IMG/VR virus record: IMGVR_UViG_3300042691_011765
Coordinates: 1 to 63,511 of that record
Length of the DNA stretch: 63,511 bases
Strand: one strand, 5' to 3'
Source: a virus
The position numbers and the translations under genes are program-made. Position 1 is the stretch's first letter. Each line of letters opens with the position of its first letter. The notes under the pieces are model-generated. The model made no database searches and was not told the DNA's origin. It worked only from the letters and a program-made list of their open reading frames with translations. Positions 57,234 through 63,511 of the stretch are shown piece after piece.

Positions 57234-58361
57234 ATGCAGATTCCGACTCTGTCGCACTCGCAAGTCCGTGACCTCATCAAGTCCGTGGGTCACAAGCGCA
57301 CCGTCATCGTCCTTGGCGAGAACGGCGTAGGCAAGACCAGCATCCAATACGAGCTTCGCCAAGACCCTGCGTTCTTGGGCTACAACGTGCTCGACCCCAT
57401 CGACTGCACTCAGTTGTCCGATGGCAGCGTGTGGATGCCGGACATTGACCGTGAGGCTGGCGTGTCGCGCGAGCTTCCCAACGAGCGCTTCTGTCTCAGC
57501 AAGTCCAACCATCGGGGGCTTGCCGGTAGCCGGCCGTCCATCATCTGCCTTGACGAGTTGTTCAAGGCCCCGCAGTTCATCAAGAACGTGCTGGCCCCGG
57601 TGATCTTTGAGCGGCGCACCGGCACCCTGCACTACCCCGAGGGCAGCATCGTCTGGGGCACCAGTAACCTCGCAGTCGAGGGGCTGGGCGACTCTGTGCT
57701 GGCGCACCTGCGCACCCGCATGCTCAAGGTCATCATGCGCAAGCCCACCAAGGACGAGTGGAAGAACGAGTTCGCGTATCCGTTCGGGCTGCACCACGCC
57801 ATCATCGTGTTCGTTGACCAGAACCCTGTCGTGTTCGAGTCGTTCATGGACTACGAGCCGGGCGGTATCAACGCGGGCAAGGACATGAGCAAGTGCAACG
57901 TGTATCCGTTCAACCCACGTATCAAGCAGGACGGCTACGTCAGCCCTCGCACACTGCATGCAGCCAGCGACGTGTTGCACACGTGCGGTCACCTCGATCA
58001 CGACACGCTGTTGGCCGCGCTTGCCGGTGCGATGGGCGAGGCCGCTGCCCGCACGCTGATGGCGTTGGTTGCACTTGACCGTGACATCCCGCTGTATGAC
58101 CGCGTCGTTGCCGATCCCGTCAACACACCCATCGTTGACAACCCTGCAGCGCAACTCATGCAGATACAGCAGTTCATCGTCAACACCAAGTCCCGCGAGG
58201 ATGCGCAAGCAGTCACGGTCTACATCAAGCGCATGCGCTCGGAGATGCAGTCGCTGTTCGTCAATCAGATAGCCAACAGCCCACGCTTGACTACCTTCGC
58301 TACCGTGGATGCCTTCCGGTCCATGATGACGGACAACAAGCTGTTCCTCAACCTGAAGTAA
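57234..58361 (+). CDS. MoxR-type AAA+ ATPase
   Basis: In this 375-residue protein, Walker A is GENGVGKT (about residues 28-35) and Walker B IICLDELFK (about 102-110). FERRTGTLHYPEGSIVWGTSNL is the sensor-1/pre-sensor region and LAHLRTRMLKVIMRKP contains the likely arginine finger. This is the MoxR/N4 gp24-like family. MoxR ATPases act with VWA-domain partners as chaperones that remodel protein complexes, and the partner is encoded directly downstream. ACGAAGGAG precedes the start. The target in the phage cycle is unknown. Confidence 0.88.
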   Translation: MQIPTLSHSQVRDLIKSVGHKRTVIVLGENGVGKTSIQYELRQDPAFLGYNVLDPIDCTQLSDGSVWMPDIDREAGVSRELPNERFCLSKSNHRGLAGSRPSIICLDELFKAPQFIKNVLAPVIFERRTGTLHYPEGSIVWGTSNLAVEGLGDSVLAHLRTRMLKVIMRKPTKDEWKNEFAYPFGLHHAIIVFVDQNPVVFESFMDYEPGGINAGKDMSKCNVYPFNPRIKQDGYVSPRTLHAASDVLHTCGHLDHDTLLAALAGAMGEAAARTLMALVALDRDIPLYDRVVADPVNTPIVDNPAAQLMQIQQFIVNTKSREDAQAVTVYIKRMRSEMQSLFVNQIANSPRLTTFATVDAFRSMMTDNKLFLNLK

Positions 58362-58388
58362 CGCAGCACCCACAACTGGAGAATCATC

Positions 58389-59597
58389 ATGCTACCTGAA
58401 CGTGTATGGCAGGCGCAGGACTTGTCCGCGCGCATCAAGGTTGTCCACACCGACATCATGCGGCACCCCGAGTTTTCGTTGCTTGCGGGTATCGTGTGCA
58501 TGGGCAACGTCAGTATCAGCGACAAATACCCCACTGCTGCAACCAACGGCCGCGACGTGTTTTACGGCCACAAGTTCTGCGACGCCCTCAACCAGAAGCA
58601 GATGCGCTACGTCGTGCTGCACGAGAACGGCCACAAGTCGCTGCGCCACTGCGTTGAGTATCGGGAGATCGTCAAGAAGTATCCCAAGCTCAGCAACATT
58701 GCGCAGGACCACGTCATCAACCTGATGATCGAGGAGTGCGACCCCCACTGGCAGTTCGTGCAGCTACCGGTGGACGGTATGTTTCGTGACCCCAAATACA
58801 AGGGCTGGAGCTTCATCGAAATCCTGCAAGACCTTATCAAGAACAGCAAGCCCGATGATGACGGTGACGATGGGGACTCGGGCGGTTCGTTCGATGAGCA
58901 CCTCGATGGTAGCGAGCTTGGCGATGACGAGATGCAGCGTGTCGGCAAGCAGGTCGATGAGGCGCTGCGGCAGGGCAAGATTCTGTCCGACAAGCTGCGC
59001 GGTCGTGGCACCGGCAACGGCGGCAACCCGCTCGACGCCACCATTCAGCAACGCGAGACCGACTGGCGCGAGGCGCTGCGTGACTTCGTCCAGTCCATGT
59101 GCTCGGGCTACGACAACAGCCGCTTCTGCCCGCCCAACAAGCGCTTGCAGCCGCTGGGCTTCATCATGCCCTCACACTTCAGCGAGACCATCGGCGAGTT
59201 GATCGTCGCATGCGACGCATCGGGTTCGATGGGTGGCGTGTATCCCACGGTGTTCGGCGAGATTGCGCGCATCTGCGAGACCGTGCGGCCGGAGCGTGTC
59301 CGCATCATATGGTGGGACGATGGCGTCAACAGCGAGCAGGAGTTCACCCCCGACGACTACGACAAGATCGCCGGTCTGATGAAGCCGCAGGGTGGCGGCG
59401 GCACGCGCGTGTCCTGCGTTGCCGAGTATGTAGCAGCGAAGCAATACAAGCCTGTAGCAGTGGTCTACCTCACGGATGGCTACATCGAGAGCAGCTACAC
59501 CGTTCCCGACGTGCCGTGTCTGTGGGGCGTGGTTGACAACAAGTCCTTCAAGCCGCGCGTTGGCATGAAGGTTGACATCAGCAGCATCAAAATCTAA
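58389..59597 (+). CDS. Metallopeptidase-like/VWA protein (DUF2201), MoxR partner
   Basis: In this 402-residue protein the N-terminal domain has VVLHENGHKSLRH (HExxH near residues 78-82) and AQDHVINLMIEE, as in the DUF2201 putative metallopeptidase domain. A low-complexity acidic linker (DDDGDDGDSGGSFDEHLDG) follows near 157-175. The C-terminal VWA-like domain has the MIDAS motif ACDASGSM near 275-282 and YLTDGYIES. The same pair occurs in N4-like phages (gp24/gp25) and in bacteria as MoxR/VWA systems. A zinc peptidase activity is possible but unproven. Confidence 0.87.
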   Translation: MLPERVWQAQDLSARIKVVHTDIMRHPEFSLLAGIVCMGNVSISDKYPTAATNGRDVFYGHKFCDALNQKQMRYVVLHENGHKSLRHCVEYREIVKKYPKLSNIAQDHVINLMIEECDPHWQFVQLPVDGMFRDPKYKGWSFIEILQDLIKNSKPDDDGDDGDSGGSFDEHLDGSELGDDEMQRVGKQVDEALRQGKILSDKLRGRGTGNGGNPLDATIQQRETDWREALRDFVQSMCSGYDNSRFCPPNKRLQPLGFIMPSHFSETIGELIVACDASGSMGGVYPTVFGEIARICETVRPERVRIIWWDDGVNSEQEFTPDDYDKIAGLMKPQGGGGTRVSCVAEYVAAKQYKPVAVVYLTDGYIESSYTVPDVPCLWGVVDNKSFKPRVGMKVDISSIKI

Positions 59598-59613
59598 CCA
59601 AGGAGTTACTGTA

Positions 59614-59976
59614 ATGAGCAAGCTGCACAATCGAAGCATCGACATCGCCCTCAACATCCTGACCGCGCTCGACGCGTCGTATGTAGTCACGCTGCCTGAC
59701 GGCACCCGCCACACTCGGGGTGAAGTCGTAGGGGTCAAGAAGGCGCGGCGCAGGCGTCCGATGCGTGACAACCGCAAGTATGGGGAGATGTCTGCGCACT
59801 ACCGTCCGTATCTGCAGCCCTTGATCCCGGGGCAGATTACGAAAGTGCCGTGTGATCGGTTCAAGCCGGCCCACCTGTCAAGCTCCCTGTCTGCGTGGGC
59901 ATGCACCAACTGGGGCACCGGGTCTGTAATGGTTGCCGCAAGCAAAGAGCATATCGAAGTGATGCGCGTTAAGTAA
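59614..59976 (+). CDS. Hypothetical protein in the MoxR/VWA cassette, 120 residues
   Basis: The start at 59614 follows AAGGAG. It is basic, with a short KKARRRRPMRDNRKYG stretch near residue 45. The C-terminal part contains ACTNWGTGSVMVAASKEHIEVMRVK. No family is recognised. It lies between the VWA gene and its probable partner at 59996, which suggests participation in the same system. Confidence 0.6.
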   Translation: MSKLHNRSIDIALNILTALDASYVVTLPDGTRHTRGEVVGVKKARRRRPMRDNRKYGEMSAHYRPYLQPLIPGQITKVPCDRFKPAHLSSSLSAWACTNWGTGSVMVAASKEHIEVMRVK

Positions 59977-59995
59977 CTAACCAAGGAGAATCAAA

Positions 59996-60904
59996 ATGCA
60001 ACGCTACAACATTGATACCTGTGCCATGCTCGTCGAGTTCAACGCCAGCGTGTGGACCGCGCGCAAGCTGGACCGTGGTGTGACTGACGAGGTGGTGCGT
60101 GACAAGGGCGCATCCGAGAAGGGCGCTGCGCGCGTCAACAAGAACCTGCTGGCTGGGCGCAAGGAGTTGGAGGTCATCCAGCAGTTCATCAGCGAGGTGC
60201 GCAACTTTGTGTATGCCAACACCCTGCCGTGGTCTGACAGCGGGCTGCGCTTGCTGCCGGTCATCAAGTTCCAGAGCTTCAACGCTGACATGGTTGCGAA
60301 CGAGGACAAGTATTGGAAGCTGTGCGAAGACTTTGTGGCAGTGTATCCGTCACTCATCACTGCGCAAGCGATGGCGTTGGGTAGCATGTTCAAGCGCGAC
60401 GAGTATCCGTCGCCCGACACCATCAAGGGCAAGTTCGGGTTCAACGTCAACTACATGCCGGTGCCCACTTCGGGTGACTTCCGCGTCGATGTCGGTGACG
60501 CTGCGCAAGCAGAACTGCAGAAGCAACTGGCAGAACTGGCAGACAAGCGTGTGGAGAGCGCGATGGCTGACGTGCGCTCCCGTATCAGTGACCACCTGAA
60601 ACGCATGTCCGACCGATTGACTGTTGACATTGTGGACGGACAGCCCAAACCGCGCCGCTTCCATGATACGTTGGTGGAGTCGGGGCTGGAGTTGTGTGAC
60701 ATGGTCAAGGCGCTGAACATCACGCAGGACGCAGACCTTGAGCGTGCGCGGGTGTCGCTGGAGCGCAGCTTGACCAGTGTCAACGTCCTTGCCAAGAAGA
60801 GCGGTCGGGAGTTGTCAGTCGCCGACACGTTGCGTGAGGACATGCAGCAGCGCAGTGCCCTCAAGACGCAGGTCGATGAAATGCTGGGCAAGTTCAACTG
60901 GTAA
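59996..60904 (+). CDS. Helical partner of the MoxR/VWA system (DUF3150-like)
   Basis: In this 302-residue protein the N-terminal SVWTARKLDRGVTDEVVRDKGASEKGAARVNKNLLAG and FVYANTLPWSDSGLRLLPVIKF recall DUF3150 proteins, which are encoded beside MoxR-type ATPases and VWA proteins in phages and bacteria. Further conserved parts are MFKRDEYPSPDTIKGKFGFNVNYMPVPTSGDFRV and a long C-terminal coiled coil (about 175-300). It probably acts as the substrate, adaptor or third component of the complex. The leader AAGGAGAATCAAAATG matches neighbouring genes. Confidence 0.7.
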   Translation: MQRYNIDTCAMLVEFNASVWTARKLDRGVTDEVVRDKGASEKGAARVNKNLLAGRKELEVIQQFISEVRNFVYANTLPWSDSGLRLLPVIKFQSFNADMVANEDKYWKLCEDFVAVYPSLITAQAMALGSMFKRDEYPSPDTIKGKFGFNVNYMPVPTSGDFRVDVGDAAQAELQKQLAELADKRVESAMADVRSRISDHLKRMSDRLTVDIVDGQPKPRRFHDTLVESGLELCDMVKALNITQDADLERARVSLERSLTSVNVLAKKSGRELSVADTLREDMQQRSALKTQVDEMLGKFNW

Positions 60905-60912
60905 GGACACGC

Positions 60913-61113
60913 ATGACAACGAAATTAGCACCGAACAAGGACGTAGCGCGAGAGCTGGAGGTGGTAGTGCAGGACAACGGCCCGAGAAATCTGGTCGTTA
61001 CCATCAGGTCAGATGGCGTGATGTTCCTGCGCGCCAAAGGGTTGCAGCGCCAAGTCATGTGGAAGTTGGACGCGCTGTATGAGAAAGGCATAAAAGAAGG
61101 AAGGAGCATCTGA
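60913..61113 (+). CDS. Small hypothetical protein, 66 residues
   Basis: The sequence ELEVVVQDNGPRNLVVTIRSDGVMFLRAKGLQRQVMWKLDALYEKGIKEG looks like a small beta-alpha fold, conserved in character with small phage proteins near VRR-NUC genes. It overlaps the nuclease start by one base. Function unknown. Confidence 0.65.
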   Translation: MTTKLAPNKDVARELEVVVQDNGPRNLVVTIRSDGVMFLRAKGLQRQVMWKLDALYEKGIKEGRSI

Positions 61114-61412
61114 TGGCTATGACGCCAGAGGGTAAGGTCAAGAAGAAAGTCGTGGAGATATTGAAATCGGCGGGTGCATATTACTTCTTCCCCGCAACGG
61201 GCGGCTATGGCCGCTCGGGTATCCCTGACATCATTGCTTGCGTCGAGGGTAAGTTTGTTGCTATCGAGTGCAAGGCAGGCAAGGGCAAGACCACAGCACT
61301 GCAAGACCGCGAGCTTATGAACATCTGGAAAGCTGGTGGTGCAACGTGGGTGGTGAACGAAGAGAAGATCGAGGAGTTTCAGGATTGCTTGATCAACGGG
61401 AGGCTATCGTGA
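61113..61412 (+). CDS. VRR-NUC-domain nuclease
   Basis: This 99-residue single-domain PD-(D/E)XK nuclease has an N-terminal helix (EGKVKKKVVEILKSAGAYYFF). GRSGIPDIIAC contains the catalytic Asp and FVAIECKAGKGKTTALQDRELMNI the E-x-K and trailing Gln of the VRR-NUC family. Such phage enzymes act on branched or structured DNA and resemble the nuclease domain of FAN1. AAGGAAGG precedes the start. It is likely to act in recombination or junction resolution. Confidence 0.9.
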   Translation: MAMTPEGKVKKKVVEILKSAGAYYFFPATGGYGRSGIPDIIACVEGKFVAIECKAGKGKTTALQDRELMNIWKAGGATWVVNEEKIEEFQDCLINGRLS

Positions 61413-61639
61413 ACCATAAGATTGTAGAGCAGGGTGAGATAACGCGGGGCAAAGTGTATGTGTTCGTGCTCGGTCTGGTCACCGGCATGGCGCTAACCGT
61501 GTGGCTGATGCGTGAGCCTGTCGTGGATGAGCGGCAGGAGCGGGCGATGGTCAATGCTTGCAAGTTCCCCCGTGTCAACGGGGCCATGACGGTCATTACC
61601 ATGATCGATGACAAGTTCACTTGCTGGGTGTGGCAATGA
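61409..61639 (+). CDS. Small single-TM protein, 76 residues
   Basis: The GTG start in a GTGA overlap with the nuclease stop has GGGAGG upstream. The membrane segment is VYVFVLGLVTGMALTVWLM (about residues 15-33). A soluble part with two cysteines (NACKFPRV...FTCWVWQ) follows; it would be periplasmic if the N-terminus is inside. Function unknown; possibly an envelope-acting early protein. Confidence 0.65.
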   Translation: MNHKIVEQGEITRGKVYVFVLGLVTGMALTVWLMREPVVDERQERAMVNACKFPRVNGAMTVITMIDDKFTCWVWQ

Positions 61640-62160
61640 TTTACACCACACTTAACAAAATCCGCGCATGTGAACCATGCAGCGATGGATGGGAAAAACT
61701 GCTTAAGAATTTAGGCAAAACGAAGGCGGATGACGAGCCATTGTCAATGCTTGAAATCCTAAACAGCAACGGCTTTGATGACGCCGTGTGGTGTCTCAGG
61801 GCGTGCGAAGGCGTTGATAAAGAGGCCAGATTGTTTAGCGTAGCCTGCGCTCGTCGGGTGCAGCATCTGATGACTGACCAAAGCATTAACGCATTGGATG
61901 TTGCGGAGCGTTACGCGCACGGACAAGCGACGGAACATGAGTTAGCTGCTGCGCGGGCTGCTGCGTGGGATGATGCTGCGTGGGGTGCTGCTGCGTGGGG
62001 TGCTGCTGCGAGGGCTGCTGCAAGGGCTGCTGTGTGGGATGCGTGGGCTGCTGCGCGGGCTGCGCGGGCTGCGCGGGCTGCGGGGGATGCCGCGTGGGAT
62101 GCAGAATGCAAATGGCAGGAACAGGAGTTTAAACGAGTGTTTTGTGGAGATGAGAAATGA
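61636..62160 (+). CDS. Protein with Ala/Trp-rich low-complexity repeat, 174 residues
   Basis: The start at 61636 overlaps the previous stop by 4 nt. Residues 1-110 are a conserved domain (IYTTLNKIRACEPCSDGWEKLLKNLGKTKADDEPLSMLEILNSNGFDDAVWCLRAC). Residues ~110-160 consist of AAWGAAA, ARAA and WDAW units encoded by repeated GCTGCG/GGGCT sequence. The repeat would form an amphipathic helix and is prone to slippage. Similar repeats occur at the end of this domain in other phages. Function unknown. Confidence 0.7.
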   Translation: MIYTTLNKIRACEPCSDGWEKLLKNLGKTKADDEPLSMLEILNSNGFDDAVWCLRACEGVDKEARLFSVACARRVQHLMTDQSINALDVAERYAHGQATEHELAAARAAAWDDAAWGAAAWGAAARAAARAAVWDAWAAARAARAARAAGDAAWDAECKWQEQEFKRVFCGDEK

Positions 62161-62426
62161 ACCGCGATGACATCATCCGCACGGCTCGTGAGGCGGGGTT
62201 TACGCAAGGCGACTTGGCGGATTTTTCCGATTTAATCGTTCACTTCGCCGCCCTTGTTGCTGCTGCCGAGCGTGAGGAATGCGCGAAGGTGTGTGACGCT
62301 GCAAGCGGACGAAACTTCACTTTGATTCGCAGTGAAACAACAGAGGACGGTAAGCATAAACGTGGCGCAAAGGCTGCCGCGCTTATGGAAGCCGCCGCCG
62401 CAATCCGAGCAAGGGGAGAGAAATGA
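62157..62426 (+). CDS. Small conserved phage protein, 89 residues
   Basis: The central AALVAAAEREECAKVCDAAS and final EAAAAIRARGEK are typical of a very common small phage protein found in lambdoid and related phages. It overlaps its neighbours by 4 nt on each side. No function is known. Confidence 0.7.
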   Translation: MNRDDIIRTAREAGFTQGDLADFSDLIVHFAALVAAAEREECAKVCDAASGRNFTLIRSETTEDGKHKRGAKAAALMEAAAAIRARGEK

Positions 62427-62731
62427 CCGACAGAGAACTGATGCAGCAGGCGCTGGATGACATCTGTGGCGCGAAGCTTTGCGAAATAAACAGCATGAGC
62501 AGCCGCCACGAAATGATCCGGCTAATGGACAAAGCCATCACCGCCCTGCGCGAGAGGCTGGCGCAGGAGCCGGTGGCAACGCCGAGCAGAAGTTTTGAGG
62601 ATGTCTACAAGGTGCAGACTGAGCGACTCGCCACCGAGCGCGAACGGGCGGACAAGGCGGAGCAGAACTACCGGCTTATGATCAAGAACCATGTTCCTCG
62701 AAATATTTTCGACTGGAACACGCGTAAGTAA
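62423..62731 (+). CDS. Small conserved phage protein, 102 residues
   Basis: MTDRELMQQALDDI...ITALRERLAQEPVAT is a widespread phage motif. The C-terminal part is a charged helix (LATERERADKAEQNYRLMIKN). It ends NIFDWNTRK. No assigned function. Preceded by GGGGAGAG. Confidence 0.7.
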   Translation: MTDRELMQQALDDICGAKLCEINSMSSRHEMIRLMDKAITALRERLAQEPVATPSRSFEDVYKVQTERLATERERADKAEQNYRLMIKNHVPRNIFDWNTRK

Positions 62732-62763
62732 GCCGTAGAAGCCAAACTCAAGGAGAAGAACAC

Positions 62764-62919
62764 ATGACCATCCTGACCAAAGAACAACTGATCAAAGACA
62801 TCGAAGCCATGATCAGTAAGGTAGCAGACGAACACGGTATGACTTATGACGAGCTGCTCCGAGTATGGGCAGTCTTAGAAGGTGGTGTTGTTGTTAACGA
62901 GGAGAAGAACGGTGGCTAA
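62764..62919 (+). CDS. Very small acidic protein, 51 residues
   Basis: The ATG at 62764 follows AAGGAG. It reads MTILTKEQLIKDIEAMISKVADEHGMTYDELLRVWAVLEGGVVVNEEKNGG. It is helical and acidic. It overlaps the next gene's GTG by 8 nt. The ribosome site, helical heptads and coupling support it as real. Confidence 0.6.
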   Translation: MTILTKEQLIKDIEAMISKVADEHGMTYDELLRVWAVLEGGVVVNEEKNGG

Positions 62920-63109
62920 ACTACCCTACACGTTCACCGTGTGTGAACCGAACGAACCGCCCAAGAGCTACACCGCCATGACGCCGCAGTTGATTAACGC
63001 CAGCAGGCATGGGCGTGACCTGACGATTGACCAGCGGCAATACGTTTACCCCTGCGTATCGACTGACTTCGAGGGGCGACTGCGTGAGATGTTGGAGAGG
63101 ATGAAATGA
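62912..63109 (+). CDS. Small hypothetical protein, 65 residues
   Basis: The GTG start at 62912 has GAGGAG upstream. It contains KLPYTFTVCEPNEPPKSYTAMTPQLINASRHGRDLTIDQRQYVYP. No family is recognised. It is coupled to the following gene by a 4-nt overlap. Confidence 0.55.
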   Translation: MAKLPYTFTVCEPNEPPKSYTAMTPQLINASRHGRDLTIDQRQYVYPCVSTDFEGRLREMLERMK

Positions 63110-63318
63110 AACTGTTCATGCGAAGTTTGTACGACAAGACCGACAAGCGCACAGAGATCGGAAACCCGATGGACTACAGGGTGATCTGCCTGCGCTGTGC
63201 TGGAACGATGGGTGGTAAACCAGCAGACCGGATGCAGACATGGCACATCGCGCACTGCGATTGCTGTGGGCTGGAGACGAGCGTTACTCAACCGCGTGAT
63301 TTTATCTGGAGGACATGA
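63106..63318 (+). CDS. Small zinc-finger-like phage protein, 70 residues
   Basis: It has CLRC (residues 28-31) and HCDCCG (near 50-55), a likely zinc-binding pair. Conserved surroundings are TWHIAHCDCCGLETSVTQPRDF. Proteins of this pattern are common next to phage methyltransferase genes. It overlaps the start of the methyltransferase gene by 4 nt (ATGA). Function unknown. Confidence 0.7.
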   Translation: MKLFMRSLYDKTDKRTEIGNPMDYRVICLRCAGTMGGKPADRMQTWHIAHCDCCGLETSVTQPRDFIWRT

Positions 63319-63511
63319 TGGCTAAGACCAGAAGTGGAGATAAAGAAGATGATCATTTTCAAACACCTCCAGATTTATACGCCAGACTAGACGCGGAGTT
63401 TCATTTTGACTGCGACCCATGCCCGTACCATGCCACATTTGATGGGCTAGACCCCAAGTTTAAATGGGGGCAAAGCAATTTCATTAACCCGCCCTACAAT
63501 CGCAGAGACAA
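63315..63511 (+). CDS. dam: Dam-type DNA N6-adenine methyltransferase, N-terminal part
   Basis: 65 residues are visible before the right edge. HFQTPPDLYARLDAEFHFDCDPCPYHAT is the opening typical of phage Dam-family enzymes, and NFINPPYN contains the catalytic NPPY tetrapeptide that binds the flipped adenine. It methylates phage DNA, perhaps against host restriction. ATG at 63315 or 63318; GGAGG lies upstream. The frame at the right edge continues in register into the open frame at the left edge of the window. Confidence 0.88.
   Translation, partial: MMAKTRSGDKEDDHFQTPPDLYARLDAEFHFDCDPCPYHATFDGLDPKFKWGQSNFINPPYNRRD

Noticed and set aside
1-63511. Temperate lifestyle genes
   Set aside because: No integrase, excisionase, CI-like repressor or attachment site could be recognised; the single HTH protein is not enough.

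Overview
This window is nearly all of a tailed-phage genome, probably a podovirus-like lytic phage. It carries a large and small terminase, a very large portal, a scaffold, a HK97/Mu-type major capsid protein, connector proteins, huge internal virion proteins and a lysis cassette, with its own replication genes. I see no tail sheath, baseplate or classical tape-measure set, and no integrase, repressor/Cro pair, RNA polymerase or tRNA. No host gene is present. Base composition and the gene families would fit a phage of freshwater Proteobacteria (possibly Burkholderiales), but this is inference.

Layout. Positions 1-11.7 kb (+ strand) hold small early proteins followed by the replication block: family A DNA polymerase, HExxH protein, Cas4/RecB-like nuclease, HNH protein, SNF2 helicase, SSB-like protein, HTH regulator and primase-polymerase/helicase. 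Positions 11.7-50.65 kb (- strand) are one long late block. Read in its own direction, it runs terS-terL-portal-small ORF-GroES-like-scaffold-major capsid, then a terminator overlapping a strong promoter, then minor head and connector proteins, a giant repeat protein and tail fibres, the lysis genes, a gp10-like tail protein, and finally internal/ejected proteins ending in a 2900-residue polyvalent protein. Positions 51.1-63.5 kb (+ strand) hold about 25 small early genes. Among them are a MoxR ATPase + metallopeptidase/VWA + partner cassette, two NinX paralogues and a VRR-NUC nuclease.

The N-terminus of a Dam-type adenine methyltransferase runs off the right end, and what looks like the C-terminus of the same kind of protein enters at the left end. 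If the molecule is circular or circularly permuted, all + strand genes form one ~24 kb early block running 51.1 -> end -> start -> 11.7 kb. That block diverges from the late block at a 460-bp regulatory region (50.65-51.1 kb) and converges with it at 11.7 kb, where the genes overlap tail to tail.

The most unusual content is non-coding. (1) At 52.15-52.43 kb, two 94-bp elements in mirror orientation share six boxes with identical spacing, flanking an AT-rich centre. This is a candidate replication origin or a new regulatory element. (2) Eight copies of a GGGACA-nnn-TGTCCC(ACTTT) hairpin lie between the early genes, most of them about 20 nt before a start codon. (3) A promoter-to-terminator unit at 50.68-50.80 kb could encode an ~83-nt structured small RNA in the divergent region. 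(4) A multi-hairpin leader lies upstream of the first rightward gene.
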